A DNA stretch of 64,000 nucleotides from Clostridia bacterium. GTDB lineage: Bacteria > Bacillota > Clostridia > Lachnospirales > Lachnospiraceae. The translations under genes were made by a program, and so were the position numbers. Positions 8,243 through 17,014 of this stretch are shown one piece after another. The stretch spans positions 69,229-133,228 of the forward strand of contig CAJTFD010000005.1 of the NCBI GenBank assembly GCA_910575625.1, read 5' to 3'. Below the pieces are notes generated by a model that saw only the letters and a list, made by a program, of their open reading frames with translations, was not told the origin of the DNA and did no database searches. Position 1 is the stretch's first letter. The number at the start of each line of letters is the position of its first letter.

Positions 8243-8446
8243 TTATATTTCCTCTCTTTTTCTGCTATCTTTTGTAAACACAAGATTTCTCATTTCTATC
8301 AATCTTTCCTGCCTGCATATCAGATATACCGTCAGCATATGCGTGAAAAGCTCCGCAAGCAGTACTGCAAACCATACGCCCTTTCCCTCTAAAAATCTCG
8401 GCAATTCCAAAAGGAACACCCTTTTGGTATTTCCTTTTTCCCGCAC
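8243..8446 (-). pseudogene. C-terminal remnant, MATE-like transporter
   Basis: The frame contains one hydrophobic segment, LEGKGVWFAVLLAELFTHMLTVYLI, like the last transmembrane helix and tail of MATE-family drug/sodium antiporters (G-GVWxAFPLAE pattern). The preceding 400 or so residues are absent. It sits in a stretch of gene fragments. The family call is tentative because only one helix is left. Confidence 0.4.
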
Positions 8447-8628
8447 TTTTAAGCATTATGATATGCTTGTGCAGGAGTCAAATGAGATATCGTAGCACAA
8501 GGAACTTTCTGCCTTTTCATCATTCCTGCTATGTTTTACTTGTTTCCCGTATTTATCTGTTTCTTTTCATAAATAATATACTATTCATACTTGGAACATG
8601 ATCAAAAGAACACACCCAAATATCAATA

Positions 8629-8870
8629 TTATTTTTTGAATATGTCGATCGCATGGCTTGTGATCCCTGCCAAATCTTCCCTCTCACAAGTAGCAAAGTG
8701 GTATTTCAAATATAACCCAAAAGTATCATTATCCATTTTTTATATACTCAGACACATTGATATTTTCGTGACAAAATCCCTCGTCAAGAAGGCATCCGTC
8801 AGATATGACATATGCGGCAAAAATAATCCCGCCTTGTTTTGTTACACGGATCGCTCCGCTCAATGTCTGC
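8629..8870 (-). pseudogene. Remnant of a class I SAM methyltransferase
   Basis: Two pieces in different frames resemble the C-terminal half of a small SAM-dependent methyltransferase: LSGAIRVTKQGGIIFAAYVI..DGCLLDEGF, then a stop, then LKYHFATCEREDLAGITSHAIDIF. The first piece is fused out of frame to the end of a TetR fragment. No methyl-donor binding motif remains. The call is based on remembered family patterns. Confidence 0.45.
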
Positions 8871-8873
8871 CTT

Positions 8874-9014
8874 ACAAGTGAAAATCGGACGGGTAGAACA
8901 TTTTAACCTGCTTGCAATACTTCTGGCATTTACGGTTTCAGATCCTGTTGCTCTTGTAATATCCAACACTGTGTTTAATATCATTTCTTTCGTTATCTTT
9001 GCTTGAGGTGGCAT
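8874..9014 (-). pseudogene. Truncated TetR regulator, N-terminal piece
   Basis: About 47 residues from MPPQAKITKEMILNTVLDI to LKCSTRPIFTC are the helix-turn-helix of a TetR-like regulator. The frame then runs into the methyltransferase remnant and soon stops. The ligand-binding domain is missing. Confidence 0.55.
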
Positions 9015-9109
9015 TCGTGTTTCTCTCCTTCATTTTCTGTTGTGTTACTTATGATGTATAACTATTGTTGTATATCAAACAAAAAATTTCAAGGGAAAAA
9101 TAAAAAATC

Positions 9110-9607
9110 TCAAATAAGTTTATTTCCGTATAAAGCAGAGACGATGAGCCTCACAGGTGTCGCAAGGGCGTTTGCCTTGTCGGGGAGCTGGTGGGCAAGG
9201 TAGGTTTCCGTTGCCGCGCTGGATCCATAAACGATCTTCCTGACTTTGCCGCTGCCGATGCCGTCCATGAAGCCCATGGGCAGGGTCACGATGTGGTGCA
9301 TTGCCTTTGTCCGCATATTTGCCTGCACCCGGAACGCCGCCAGGTGGGAACATATCAGAGCCGCGATATAGATCAGGATCGCCGCCACCGCGAAAACAAC
9401 CGCCATCCATCCGTTATGGGACAGCTCCTGCACATCCCCGTAATCCGGAGCCGCATCCAAAACTTCTTTGATGACTTTCCAGATGTACACAAACGGGAGC
9501 AATGCCACCAGTGCGCTCAGTGCGCTTAAGATCCATGACGCTATGGTCAGGTACTTATAACCCCCGGCATACTCCAGGAGCCGCTTTAAATTGGATTCTT
9601 TTTTCAA
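9110..9607 (-). pseudogene. Truncated ABC exporter (membrane domain start)
   Basis: A 165-residue frame with a TTG start seven bases after AAGGAGGT. It contains the first three membrane helices of a type-1 ABC exporter and the segment MRTKAMHHIVTLPMGFMDGIGSGKVRKIV..SSAATETYLAHQLPDK, typical of Lachnospiraceae multidrug-type exporters of about 580 residues. After that the sequence diverges (VRLIVSALYGNKLI) and stops. The ATPase domain is absent, so this is a 5' fragment. Confidence 0.65.
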
Positions 9608-9764
9608 AAGTAAGACCTCCTTGTATGTTTTTCTATGATAAAGGGAACGCTGCAGTCATTCCCTGTTATCCTTATGAAATATTGGTTAGCTTTAACTAAT
9701 CCATAGGAAAAATATAATAGAAAGCCCGCAATGCAAACTTTCTATTATCAGCTGTCGGCTCGTA

Positions 9765-10070
9765 TCACTGCCCCATGATCTTCATCCACCCTGCGGTATA
9801 GAGATCATTTAACTGCTGTAAAAACACTTTTGCGTCTTCAAAGGGCATCCTATGGAGGACCATTTCAAAAAAGGCGCCTATCATCCCCGTTGCCATGATA
9901 TGTTCCAGCCTTTCGTCAATTTTGGGGGAAGGAGTCCCAAGCTGCTTTAAGACTTCATAATAATGATGGGTAGCCTCCACCTCGATCTCCACCATGCCAT
10001 CGATCATGGATGCGTATTTCGTACCCTCGGAACATTTTAGGATCAGGTAAGTTTGAATATATAAAATTTC
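9765..10070 (-). pseudogene. TetR regulator remnant, C-terminal part
   Basis: The open frame reads ILKCSEGTKYASMIDGMVEIEVEATHHYYEVL to LYTAGWMKIMGQ, which looks like the ligand-binding half of a TetR protein. No helix-turn-helix precedes it and a stop bounds it at 10071-10073. It was probably the regulator of the exporter fragment just downstream. An 80-residue protein from the ATG at 10007 is possible but unlikely to function. Confidence 0.45.
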
Positions 10071-10119
10071 CTAACATGATCTTCTCCTCCCTGCTTCTTA
10101 ATCTTCTCTGATCCGGACA

Positions 10120-10875
10120 TTACTTTAGACTGTTATATATTCCATCGTCTACCGCTTCCAGCCACTCATTGGAACCATTCTCACCGGGAACTTCAACTGC
10201 CAGATGCGAAAACCAGCTGTCTTTTGCCGCACCATGCCAGTGCTTTACACCGACCGGGATATTGACAACATCCCCTGGACGGAGTTCCTGCGCTTCTTTT
10301 CCTTCTTCCTGGTAATACCCACGCCCCGCGACACAGACCAGGATCTGCCCGCCGCCTTTATCCGCATGATGGATATGCCAGTTGTTGCGGCATCCCGGCT
10401 CGAAAGTCACATTAAAAATCCCTACCTGTGATGTGGAAAGCGCAGCAAGATAACTCTGACCAATAAAATACTGCGCGAAGCCATCATTAGGCTCGCCGAT
10501 AGGAAACACCATCTTGGCCGCATGGGCAGCTTTTGCATCCTCACCTGTCGTCTCATCTTTCCATACATCCTTTGCCAGACCAAACACCGCCCAGCCCTTT
10601 GGCCATCCTGCATAAAAAGCGGCATGGGTGATGATCGCCGCGGCTTCCGCTTTCGTCACGCCATGTGCCTTTGCATTTTCCAGATGGTAAAGCAGCGAAG
10701 AATCCGTAATACCAGAAGACATCAGCGCCACCATCGTTACAATGCAGCGTGTTTTCAGGTCAATATCCTGATTGTTCCAGTTTTCCCCAAACAGCACATC
10801 GTCATTATAATGCGCAAATTCCGGTGCGAAGTCGCCTAACTGTATCTTTCCTGCTGTCTGTATGATCTTCTCCAT
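10120..10875 (-). CDS. Carboxymuconolactone decarboxylase-cupin fusion
   Basis: Residues 1-110 form a CMD/AhpD-like helical domain (LKTRCIVTMVALMSSG..HLENAKAHGVTKAEAAAIITHAAFYAGWPKGW). Residues 140-251 form a cupin barrel with metal-binding histidines in NNWHIHHADKGGGQILVCVAGRG and GVKHWHGAA. Such fusions are common next to LysR and flavodoxin genes in clostridia and are thought to act in redox defence or small-molecule turnover; the reaction is not known. This CMD domain shows no CxxC pair, so it is probably not a peroxidase partner. A flavodoxin remnant lies directly upstream. Confidence 0.85.
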   Translation of the reverse strand: MEKIIQTAGKIQLGDFAPEFAHYNDDVLFGENWNNQDIDLKTRCIVTMVALMSSGITDSSLLYHLENAKAHGVTKAEAAAIITHAAFYAGWPKGWAVFGLAKDVWKDETTGEDAKAAHAAKMVFPIGEPNDGFAQYFIGQSYLAALSTSQVGIFNVTFEPGCRNNWHIHHADKGGGQILVCVAGRGYYQEEGKEAQELRPGDVVNIPVGVKHWHGAAKDSWFSHLAVEVPGENGSNEWLEAVDDGIYNSLK

Positions 10876-10989
10876 TGTCTTATCCTCCTGTCATTTATAA
10901 CACATTTCCTGCTTTTTGTCTGCCGTTCTGTGCCATAACGCCCACAAGGGCATGGGGAACGTACAGCTCCTCCAGAAAAGAATCCGTTT

Positions 10990-11267
10990 GCGATATGCTC
11001 TGCTATCCCTTGCGTTGTATTGGTAGCGGAAAAATAAGCCACCAGCACATTTGTTCCCTGTTCTTCCAGAATAACCGGATCTTCCGGATCCTCCGATTCG
11101 TTCGTCTGTCCTTCAGAAGTGTCCGTGTTTTCTGCAGGTTCCTCACGATCCACAGTGCCTGCCGCCGGCTTCTCTTCCGTGGACGGCTGCCCGGTCTGGC
11201 TTGCAGAGTTTCCACAAGCTGCCAGACTCATCCCTGCACTTACATTATGATCATATGCCTGACACAT
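10990..11267 (-). pseudogene. Flavodoxin lipoprotein remnant
   Basis: The frame contains a lipobox-like MSLAACGNSA, a Ser/Thr/Glu-rich spacer and the start of a flavodoxin, TNVLVAYFSATNTTQGIAEHIANG. Similarity then breaks off and the frame reads nonsense into the next gene. The residues before the lipobox (MCQAYDHNVSAG) do not look like a signal peptide, so both ends seem to have been lost. Confidence 0.55.
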
Positions 11268-11283
11268 ATCAAATACTTAGTTT

Positions 11284-12174
11284 TTATGTCTCACTCATGC
11301 TTAAAAAGCATTTTGCGTATTCTATAAATTTTGTAGCCGCCAGACTAAATGGCTGTTCCCGTTTCCATGCCAAAACACACGTGGTCATAAGCTCCGGATA
11401 CAGCGGCCGGCAGACGATCTTTGATGCGTCCCAAAAAGGAACCGCACCTTCAATGACCAAAGAATATGCCAGCCCCCTGCTCACCATAACTGCACCATTG
11501 GTACTCAGATCACTGGTAAACAAGATATTCAGATTTTTATAATAGTCCCCAAACCAACTTGCCAATTCACTCTGCACCTGCATTCTTCGCGGAAGGATCA
11601 ACGGCAGTCCTGCCAGTTCGTCTGCCTTGACATACTTTTTCCCTGCAAGCGGAGCATCCGGCGGCATCAAAACTACCCATCTCTCTTTCATATCCAGGCG
11701 GATAAACTCATATTTCCCCATCTCGATCGGCTCCAGGAGCAATCCTAGATCAAGCAGTCCCTTATCCATCTGTTCTTTTACCAGATCCGCAGTCGCTGTA
11801 AACAGATCAAAAGTAACAAGGGGATATTTTTGATGGAAATTCCGGATCAGATCCGGGAGCATCTGCACAGACGCAACTTCCCCGCATCCAATAGAAATCT
11901 TTCCCTCTACCTGTTCTTCCTGCTCTACCAATTCTTTTTCTGTTTTATCAACCAACTGTAGAATTTCCTCTGCCCGGCGCCGGAGCAGCAGACCTTCATT
12001 CGTCAGCTGGATCTTCCGTGTCCCCCTGTCAAACAACCGGACACCAATCTCTTCCTCCATCTGTGCAAGCTGTCGGGAAAGCGTCGGCTGTGTAATATGT
12101 AAAACTTCTGCGGCTTTTGTAATGCTTTCTTCCCTGACTACACTAAGAAAATAGCGAAGGACCCTGATTTCCAT
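11284..12174 (-). CDS. LysR-family regulator
   Basis: A 296-residue LysR protein. The winged helix covers residues 1-60 (MEIRVLRYFLSVVREESITKAAEVLHITQPTLSRQLAQMEEEIGVRLFDR). A PBP2-like effector domain begins around GKISIGCGEVASVQMLPDLI. The start at 12174 is chosen over the upstream ATG at 12201 because GAGAGGAG lies shortly before it and it matches the usual family start. It lies on the same strand as the flavodoxin remnant and the CMD-cupin gene, which it may have controlled. Confidence 0.88.
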   Translation of the reverse strand: MEIRVLRYFLSVVREESITKAAEVLHITQPTLSRQLAQMEEEIGVRLFDRGTRKIQLTNEGLLLRRRAEEILQLVDKTEKELVEQEEQVEGKISIGCGEVASVQMLPDLIRNFHQKYPLVTFDLFTATADLVKEQMDKGLLDLGLLLEPIEMGKYEFIRLDMKERWVVLMPPDAPLAGKKYVKADELAGLPLILPRRMQVQSELASWFGDYYKNLNILFTSDLSTNGAVMVSRGLAYSLVIEGAVPFWDASKIVCRPLYPELMTTCVLAWKREQPFSLAATKFIEYAKCFLSMSET

Positions 12175-12323
12175 ATGCAAACTCCTCTCAGCTTTATCCA
12201 TGCTTTACAGATTGTATTATAATATTTTTATGCCTTTTAAGCAATATGACCATACCTATTGATCTTGCCTTTAATGGATCCAAATTTCTGTTGGGAGGGT
12301 TCATACACAAACACTTCTGCTGA

Positions 12324-12503
12324 TCACCACAACAACGGTTTTCCAGCCAGTAATGTACCCGAAACCGGGCGGTATTTTTCCAGCAGTTTTGTATCAATTA
12401 TGGCTAATACTTCTTTATCGATGACGCCTTTTTCCAGCATGGATTTAGCGATGGAAAGCGAGATGTAATAAAGCTTTTCCGCCCGGAACTGTTCTTCCGT
12501 CAT
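12324..12503 (-). CDS. Small protein often found beside recombinases
   Basis: A 59-residue soluble protein, MTEEQFRAEKLYYISLSIAKSMLEKGVIDKEVLAIIDTKLLEKYRPVSG. Closely similar short proteins (KxMLEKGxI-xxDLxxIDTxLLEKYRP) occur just before serine recombinase genes in mobile elements of this family of bacteria. A strong AGGAGGTG site stands six bases before the ATG. Here no recombinase follows; the LysR gene comes next. It may be a leftover of a lost element. Function unknown. Confidence 0.6.
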   Translation of the reverse strand: MTEEQFRAEKLYYISLSIAKSMLEKGVIDKEVLAIIDTKLLEKYRPVSGTLLAGKPLLW

Positions 12504-12597
12504 GAGAACCACCTCCTGCGGAGGCTTATGTATTTTACCCCGCTTATGAGAAAGCTTCCCATTTCATTGCCACGGCAGAAGGGAAAACTTGAGGGTA

Positions 12598-12638
12598 AAA
12601 TAAAAAACCCGCCTTACGGCATCTTATGAGCCGCAGGC
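12598..12638 (-). terminator. Terminator after the left ABC module
   Basis: GCCTGCGGC pairs with GCCGTAAGGC, with one bulge, around a short loop. GGGTTTTTTATTTT follows on the minus strand. It lies about 110 bases past the ATPase stop. Confidence 0.75.
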
Positions 12639-12749
12639 TTGTCACTATTCGCTGTTATGGCATTGCTTTCATCACCATAGGCTACTTTACACTCCCTATT
12701 CTGTTACGAATTTTACCACCACAAATAGGGCAACATATCCATTCTGTTC

Positions 12750-13379
12750 TCATAACTGTTGTAGCTTGCCTTTCTTCAAGCGAAAAACCATATCAGCTTG
12801 CTCTGCAAGGTCATTAGAATGAGTAACAATAATAACACACTTATTCATCTGATGGGCACAATTTTTTAAAACTTCTGTTATTTCGGCAGCAGTGTCCTCG
12901 TCCAAATTTCCTGTCGGTTCGTCAGCCAAAATAATGGGTGTGTCCGATGCCAATGTACGGGCGATTGCAACACGCTACTGCTGTCCGCCAGATAATTTCA
13001 TTACATTGCGCTTCGCTTCATCTTCAGTTAATCCAAGGTGTTTTAACACCAAAAGGGCATCCTGCTTTGCAGTCAGCTTTACATTTTCAACAGGTGTCAT
13101 ATAGTCAATGAGATTGTAACTTTGAAATATAAGTGAAACATGATCGCGTCTATGGTATTCAAGTGTATGCTCTGAAATATCCACACCATCAAATAAAATT
13201 TCACCTTTTTGCGGTACATCAAGCCCGCCAAGCAGTGATAACAAAGTACTCTTTCCAGAGCCAGACACTCCAAGTATGGCATACATTTTTCCTGTTTCAA
13301 ACACGGCATTTACCGCTGTCAATATTCTTTTGCTTTTGTCATAAGAGTAAGATACATCTTTAATTTCAAATACAGACAT
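12750..13379 (-). pseudogene. ABC transporter ATPase interrupted by an amber codon
   Basis: Over its full 209 codons this is a MacB/LolD-type ATPase: Walker A GVSGSGKST, Q-loop LIFQSYN, signature LSGGQQ, Walker B IILADEPTGNLD, H-loop IVTHS. The codon after LSGGQQ is TAG (12975-12977), where close relatives have a third glutamine (LSGGQQQRVAIAR); a single C-to-T change of CAG explains it. Reading continues in the same frame with no other damage to a natural stop at 12750. Translation would stop before Walker B, so no ATPase is made unless the codon is read through. It could also be a sequencing error. The partner permease lies 18 bases upstream. Confidence 0.85.
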
Positions 13380-13397
13380 TTGTAAAAACTCCTTTCT

Positions 13398-14858
13398 TTA
13401 ACTCATTTTTGATAAAATTTCTCTTGGCTTCAAACGCATTACCGTACCCGATGAGAGGATCACTGAAACCGTAATGATTGCAAAACCGATCAGATATAGC
13501 TGCAACATATCGAAAATATCAACTGAAATGTGGATCTGCTCTGTTTTTGCAATATCAACTGATACCTCTGCTTCGGGCGGCATTATGTCCTGTTCATCAT
13601 TTTGTGGTGTAGAAATCTCACTATCATCCTTTATTGTGACTTGAACATCATCCAACGAAAGACCATAATTGTCCTTTATGTCCCAAACTACATCTTTATC
13701 ATTGCTTAAATCTTCTCCACTTGACGGACTTTCAATAAGTTTGTTTGCCAGTTGATCTGCAGCTGCATTCCCCGTAAAGAAGGATAAACCAAAAGCGATC
13801 ACGGCAATCATAAAAACTTCTGCCAGATATTGACTAACGATTTTACCTTTTCCAATGCCGAGAGAAAGGAATACCCCTGTTTCATGGATGCGGCTTCTTC
13901 CCCACATGGTAAGTATTAAGGCAAGAATTATTCCGCTGACCAATGCAATAACCAAAATAATTGATGTAACCAAGGATTGTAGCTTTTCGAGTGGAGCAGC
14001 AGCTTCTTGATACTCTGTATTGTCGGTAGTAAGGGTAAACGCCTGCCAATCAATTTCAGAATTTCCCCTTATTTCTTTAACGATTTTTTCAAGGTTTGCG
14101 GGGTCATCGACCAAAAACTTTGCCGAAATATAGCCTGCGGGTGTATCTCTGAAAAGTTCTTGCAACGTATAGTAATCGACAAAAATCTGATTTTCTATTT
14201 TTTCGTAGGTAGGTATATTTTCAAATGTAGAGTCGGGTTTAAGGATTTCATAAAATCCGATAATTTTTATTTCAACTTTACAATCTGCCGTTATCGAAAA
14301 GGTGTCTCCGATTTTCAAGCCGTTTTTATCTGCTAATTCTTTGCTTATTATGGCTGAATACTTTTCGGCGTTCGTAATATGCTTTCCCTCAATTAGCTGT
14401 AATTTCTGTGATGTAAAAAAAGCATTGGTTTCACTTGAATAAACAGTTCTTGCGTATACGGAATTATTTAATTTGCCTTTTAACGGGACATTTCCCTTAA
14501 ATATTTCAAGATTAGGCTGAACATTGCTTTGTGTGTCTGCATCACAACTTTTTATTCCGTCCATCTGCAAGATTAAATCAATCATTTCCTGTGTCAAAGG
14601 ACGTTCCGTGTATAATGTCACGCCGCCCTCATCATCATTGATTTTCTTAAAATATGGGTTGCTTTCAGAAAATTCGGGCAATAGTTCAAATGTTCCTCCC
14701 ATTGTTTGCCGTAGCTTTTTCTGTTCTAACCGTGCAGCCCTTTCAATCGAAATTCCAGACAGCACAAAGGTTGCCATAATAAGAAGGACGAAAAAAAGCA
14801 ATATACTTTTTCCTTTTTTTCTTGTGACGTATAAAAATGCTCTCTTAATTGTACCCAT
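13398..14858 (-). CDS. FtsX-like ABC transporter permease
   Basis: A 486-residue membrane protein: one N-terminal helix (GKSILLFFVLLIMATFVLSGISI), a large extracellular domain of the MacB periplasmic-core type (residues 45-270), then three helices typical of FtsX permeases (SIILVIALVSGIILALILTMWGR, VFMIAVIAFGLSFF, LYLIGFAIITVSVILSSG). The end MRLKPREILSKMS is the usual permease tail. An acidic insert (residues 375-440) lies between helices two and three. With the ATPase it should form an exporter or peptide-sensing transporter controlled by the upstream two-component system. Confidence 0.88.
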   Translation of the reverse strand: MGTIKRAFLYVTRKKGKSILLFFVLLIMATFVLSGISIERAARLEQKKLRQTMGGTFELLPEFSESNPYFKKINDDEGGVTLYTERPLTQEMIDLILQMDGIKSCDADTQSNVQPNLEIFKGNVPLKGKLNNSVYARTVYSSETNAFFTSQKLQLIEGKHITNAEKYSAIISKELADKNGLKIGDTFSITADCKVEIKIIGFYEILKPDSTFENIPTYEKIENQIFVDYYTLQELFRDTPAGYISAKFLVDDPANLEKIVKEIRGNSEIDWQAFTLTTDNTEYQEAAAPLEKLQSLVTSIILVIALVSGIILALILTMWGRSRIHETGVFLSLGIGKGKIVSQYLAEVFMIAVIAFGLSFFTGNAAADQLANKLIESPSSGEDLSNDKDVVWDIKDNYGLSLDDVQVTIKDDSEISTPQNDEQDIMPPEAEVSVDIAKTEQIHISVDIFDMLQLYLIGFAIITVSVILSSGTVMRLKPREILSKMS

Positions 14859-14924
14859 TCTATTACCTCCGTTTTCTGATGTTAATTTTAGCGAACGACT
14901 ATATCATAAACTCCCAATATGGAA

Positions 14925-14946
14925 CCAGTATGAAGTGTATGTGAAA
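14925..14946 (-). promoter_or_regulatory. Possible response-regulator site before the permease
   Basis: On the minus strand this 22-base block begins TTTCACA and matches the block at 16819-16840 at about 15 of 22 positions (shared pattern TTTCACAynCAyTyCAyAyT). It lies 67 bases before the permease start. The two copies precede the two transcription units of the same module. Confidence 0.35.
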
Positions 14947-14962
14947 TTCAAGGATTTTTTTA

Positions 14963-14994
14963 ACAAAAAAGCTCCCCGATTGTTGGAGAGCTTC
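14963..14994 (-). terminator. Terminator after the left kinase gene
   Basis: AAGCTCTCC and GGGGAGCTT form a stem (one G-U pair) followed by TTTTG on the minus strand, 15 bases past the histidine kinase stop. It separates the two-component operon from the ABC operon, so the latter needs its own promoter. Confidence 0.8.
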
Positions 14995-15008
14995 TTCAGC
15001 GTGATAGG

Positions 15009-16127
15009 CTATTTTAAATTGATGATAAATCTCATTCCCTGTGGATGTTTCATGGGAATAAATGAATATGAAATATCCATTGTATGAAACAAGGTTGCGA
15101 CAATGTAAAGCCCAAGCCCATTTCCGCCATTATCACGGTTTCGGGAAAAATCCGGACGATAAAACGGCTCAAATAAATGTCGTAATATTTCATCAGAAAT
15201 AGGCTGACATTCGTTTTCTATAATAAGATTTTTTTCATCAAAATATACATAAATTGTTTTGCCTGTTTCTGTATATGCTACCGCATTGGCAAGAATATTG
15301 GAAATAGCTTTTTCAAACAAATGCTGTGGCAGGACTGCCGAAAGATCATCAAACAATTCCAGTCTAAATATAATACCCTTTGCCTTTGCGATCAACATAT
15401 ATGGTTCGCATAAGGCAGAAATCACTTCTGATAAATTAGTCTGTACCGCTGTCTCCTTTTCGGATGATATGCTCAGCCTTGAGGTTTCAAGAATATCATG
15501 TATCATATCAGCAAGATATTCCGTCATTTCTTTACATTCTGGCAAGTAAGTATCATAGTCTTTGTATTTTCCAATACCGAGTATCATATTTTCTAAAGTA
15601 GCATTTAAAGCCGTAACAGGCGTTTTTAATTCGTGCGAAGCGATCCGCAAAAAATCAACTTTTGATCTTTCACTTTCGCTTACATATTGTTTTTCAACTT
15701 CAAGATCATGGATTGCTGACAGCAGGCTTTGATACAAATAGTTTATGTTATCTGCCAATGCACCGATCTCATCTTTTGAGCTAATCGTACAGACAGCATT
15801 TTTCTCCATTTGTGCCATTTGTTTTGTTGCCATATTGATGTGCTTAATTGGAACAGTTATTTTTCTGGAAAACCAAAAAGAGCAAACTATGGAAATAATG
15901 ATACAGCAAACAAGAGATACTGGCAGGGCATCTGCGATCGTCTGCTTAACATAGGGTGCTACATTAACATCTGTGCTGAAAGATATTTGCTCACTTGCCT
16001 TGATCGTAACATCCATAATTTCGTGTGGAATGAATAAGTAAAGCAAAAGATGGGCAACCCCAACAATAAAGAGCATCAATCCTAATGTATATATAAAAGT
16101 CTTTGGAAATATCTTTATTTTCTTCAT
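15009..16127 (-). CDS. Sensor histidine kinase of the left module
   Basis: A 372-residue membrane kinase. Two helices (YTLGLMLFIVGVAHLLLYLFI and VSLVCCIIISIVCSFWF) flank a short extracellular loop of about 40 residues. A HAMP linker follows (SRKITVPIKHINMATKQMA), then the dimerisation helix with His in IASHELKTPVTALNATLENM, then the ATPase with N box (ISNILANAVAYT) and G box (NGGNGLGLYIVATLFH). The layout resembles VanS-type kinases. The gene overlaps the response regulator stop by four bases. Confidence 0.9.
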   Translation of the reverse strand: MKKIKIFPKTFIYTLGLMLFIVGVAHLLLYLFIPHEIMDVTIKASEQISFSTDVNVAPYVKQTIADALPVSLVCCIIISIVCSFWFSRKITVPIKHINMATKQMAQMEKNAVCTISSKDEIGALADNINYLYQSLLSAIHDLEVEKQYVSESERSKVDFLRIASHELKTPVTALNATLENMILGIGKYKDYDTYLPECKEMTEYLADMIHDILETSRLSISSEKETAVQTNLSEVISALCEPYMLIAKAKGIIFRLELFDDLSAVLPQHLFEKAISNILANAVAYTETGKTIYVYFDEKNLIIENECQPISDEILRHLFEPFYRPDFSRNRDNGGNGLGLYIVATLFHTMDISYSFIPMKHPQGMRFIINLK

Positions 16128-16789
16128 GTATCCACCTCATACTTGTAACCTATACCTTTAACAGTAACGATACATTCAAGTCTTAGTTTCTTTCGCAAAT
16201 TTTTAATATAAGTATCTATTGTCCTGTCGATAATAGGATAACTATCGCCCCATAGATCATCAAGTATTTGGGTACGGGTAAGGACCAATCCCTTATGTTC
16301 CACAAGCAACTTTAGCAGATCTATTTCTTTTGGAGTGATATCGATTTTTCCATTATTATCCTTTGCAGAATAACCAGAGAAATCCACGATCACATCGCCA
16401 AATGCTATTGTATTGGGCAATATCCCTTTCCCACTTCTTCTTAAAAGAGCTGTGATACGCCGTCCCAATAAAACCATAGAAAAGGGCTTAGTGATATAGT
16501 CATCCGCTTGTTCATCAAAACTTGTAACTTGGGTATATTCATCCTCAATCGCTGTCAGCATAAGTACAGGAACAGAGCTTTTTTGCCTTATTTCACGCAA
16601 AACGGAAAGCCCCGATATCTTAGGGAGCATAATATCAAGCACGATCAAGTCTATACTGCATTCATCAAAAGACCGTAATGCAGCAGCGCCATCATACGCT
16701 GGTATCAGCATATGCCCTGCTGATCTTAGATACTCACATATTGCTTCGTTTGTTTTTCGGTCATCTTCAACAATGAGTAATGTCGCCAT
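16124..16789 (-). CDS. OmpR-family response regulator of the left module
   Basis: A 221-residue regulator: receiver domain with acidic pocket VEDD, phospho-acceptor Asp52 in VLDIMLPKISG and switch Lys in YITKPF, then a winged-helix DNA-binding domain (ITPKEIDLLKLLVEHKGLVLTRTQILDDLWG..IDRTIDTYIKNLRKKL). The ATG at 16789 is preferred because GAGGTGA lies five bases before it. It is first in the operon with the kinase and probably activates both this operon and the separate permease operon. Confidence 0.9.
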   Translation of the reverse strand: MATLLIVEDDRKTNEAICEYLRSAGHMLIPAYDGAAALRSFDECSIDLIVLDIMLPKISGLSVLREIRQKSSVPVLMLTAIEDEYTQVTSFDEQADDYITKPFSMVLLGRRITALLRRSGKGILPNTIAFGDVIVDFSGYSAKDNNGKIDITPKEIDLLKLLVEHKGLVLTRTQILDDLWGDSYPIIDRTIDTYIKNLRKKLRLECIVTVKGIGYKYEVDT

Positions 16790-16818
16790 ATAAATCACCT
16801 CTTTTTAAGCATATCATA

Positions 16819-16840
16819 CGAATGTGGAATGGGTGTGAAA
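16819..16840 (-). promoter_or_regulatory. Possible autoregulatory site of the left regulator
   Basis: Minus-strand block beginning TTTCACA directly upstream of a TATGAT -10-like hexamer (16818-16813). It is similar to the block before the permease (14925-14946). A shared site at both operons of one module fits response-regulator control. Confidence 0.35.
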
Positions 16841-16930
16841 TTACGCCCAATCTATCAAGCCGGATCAATGGTTTTAAAAAGGGGGCACCGGCTGACCAGT
16901 GAACTGTAAAGAAAAAATCCATCCGCTGTA

Positions 16931-16964
16931 ACATTTGGCGGACATTTGCATGTTATACTATAAT
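16931..16964 (+). promoter_or_regulatory. Promoter with ACATTT direct repeat, right regulator
   Basis: ACATTT at 16931 and again at 16942 are exactly 11 bases apart, one helical turn. Six bases later comes TATACT (16954-16959), overlapping TATAAT (16959-16964). The same arrangement occurs before the ABC operon at 18789-18817. No good -35 is present, as expected for a promoter that needs an activator. Confidence 0.6.
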
Positions 16965-17014
16965 GAATGGCAAAAAAGCGACTATCCACTATAAAAATGC
17001 AACGGAGGATCACC

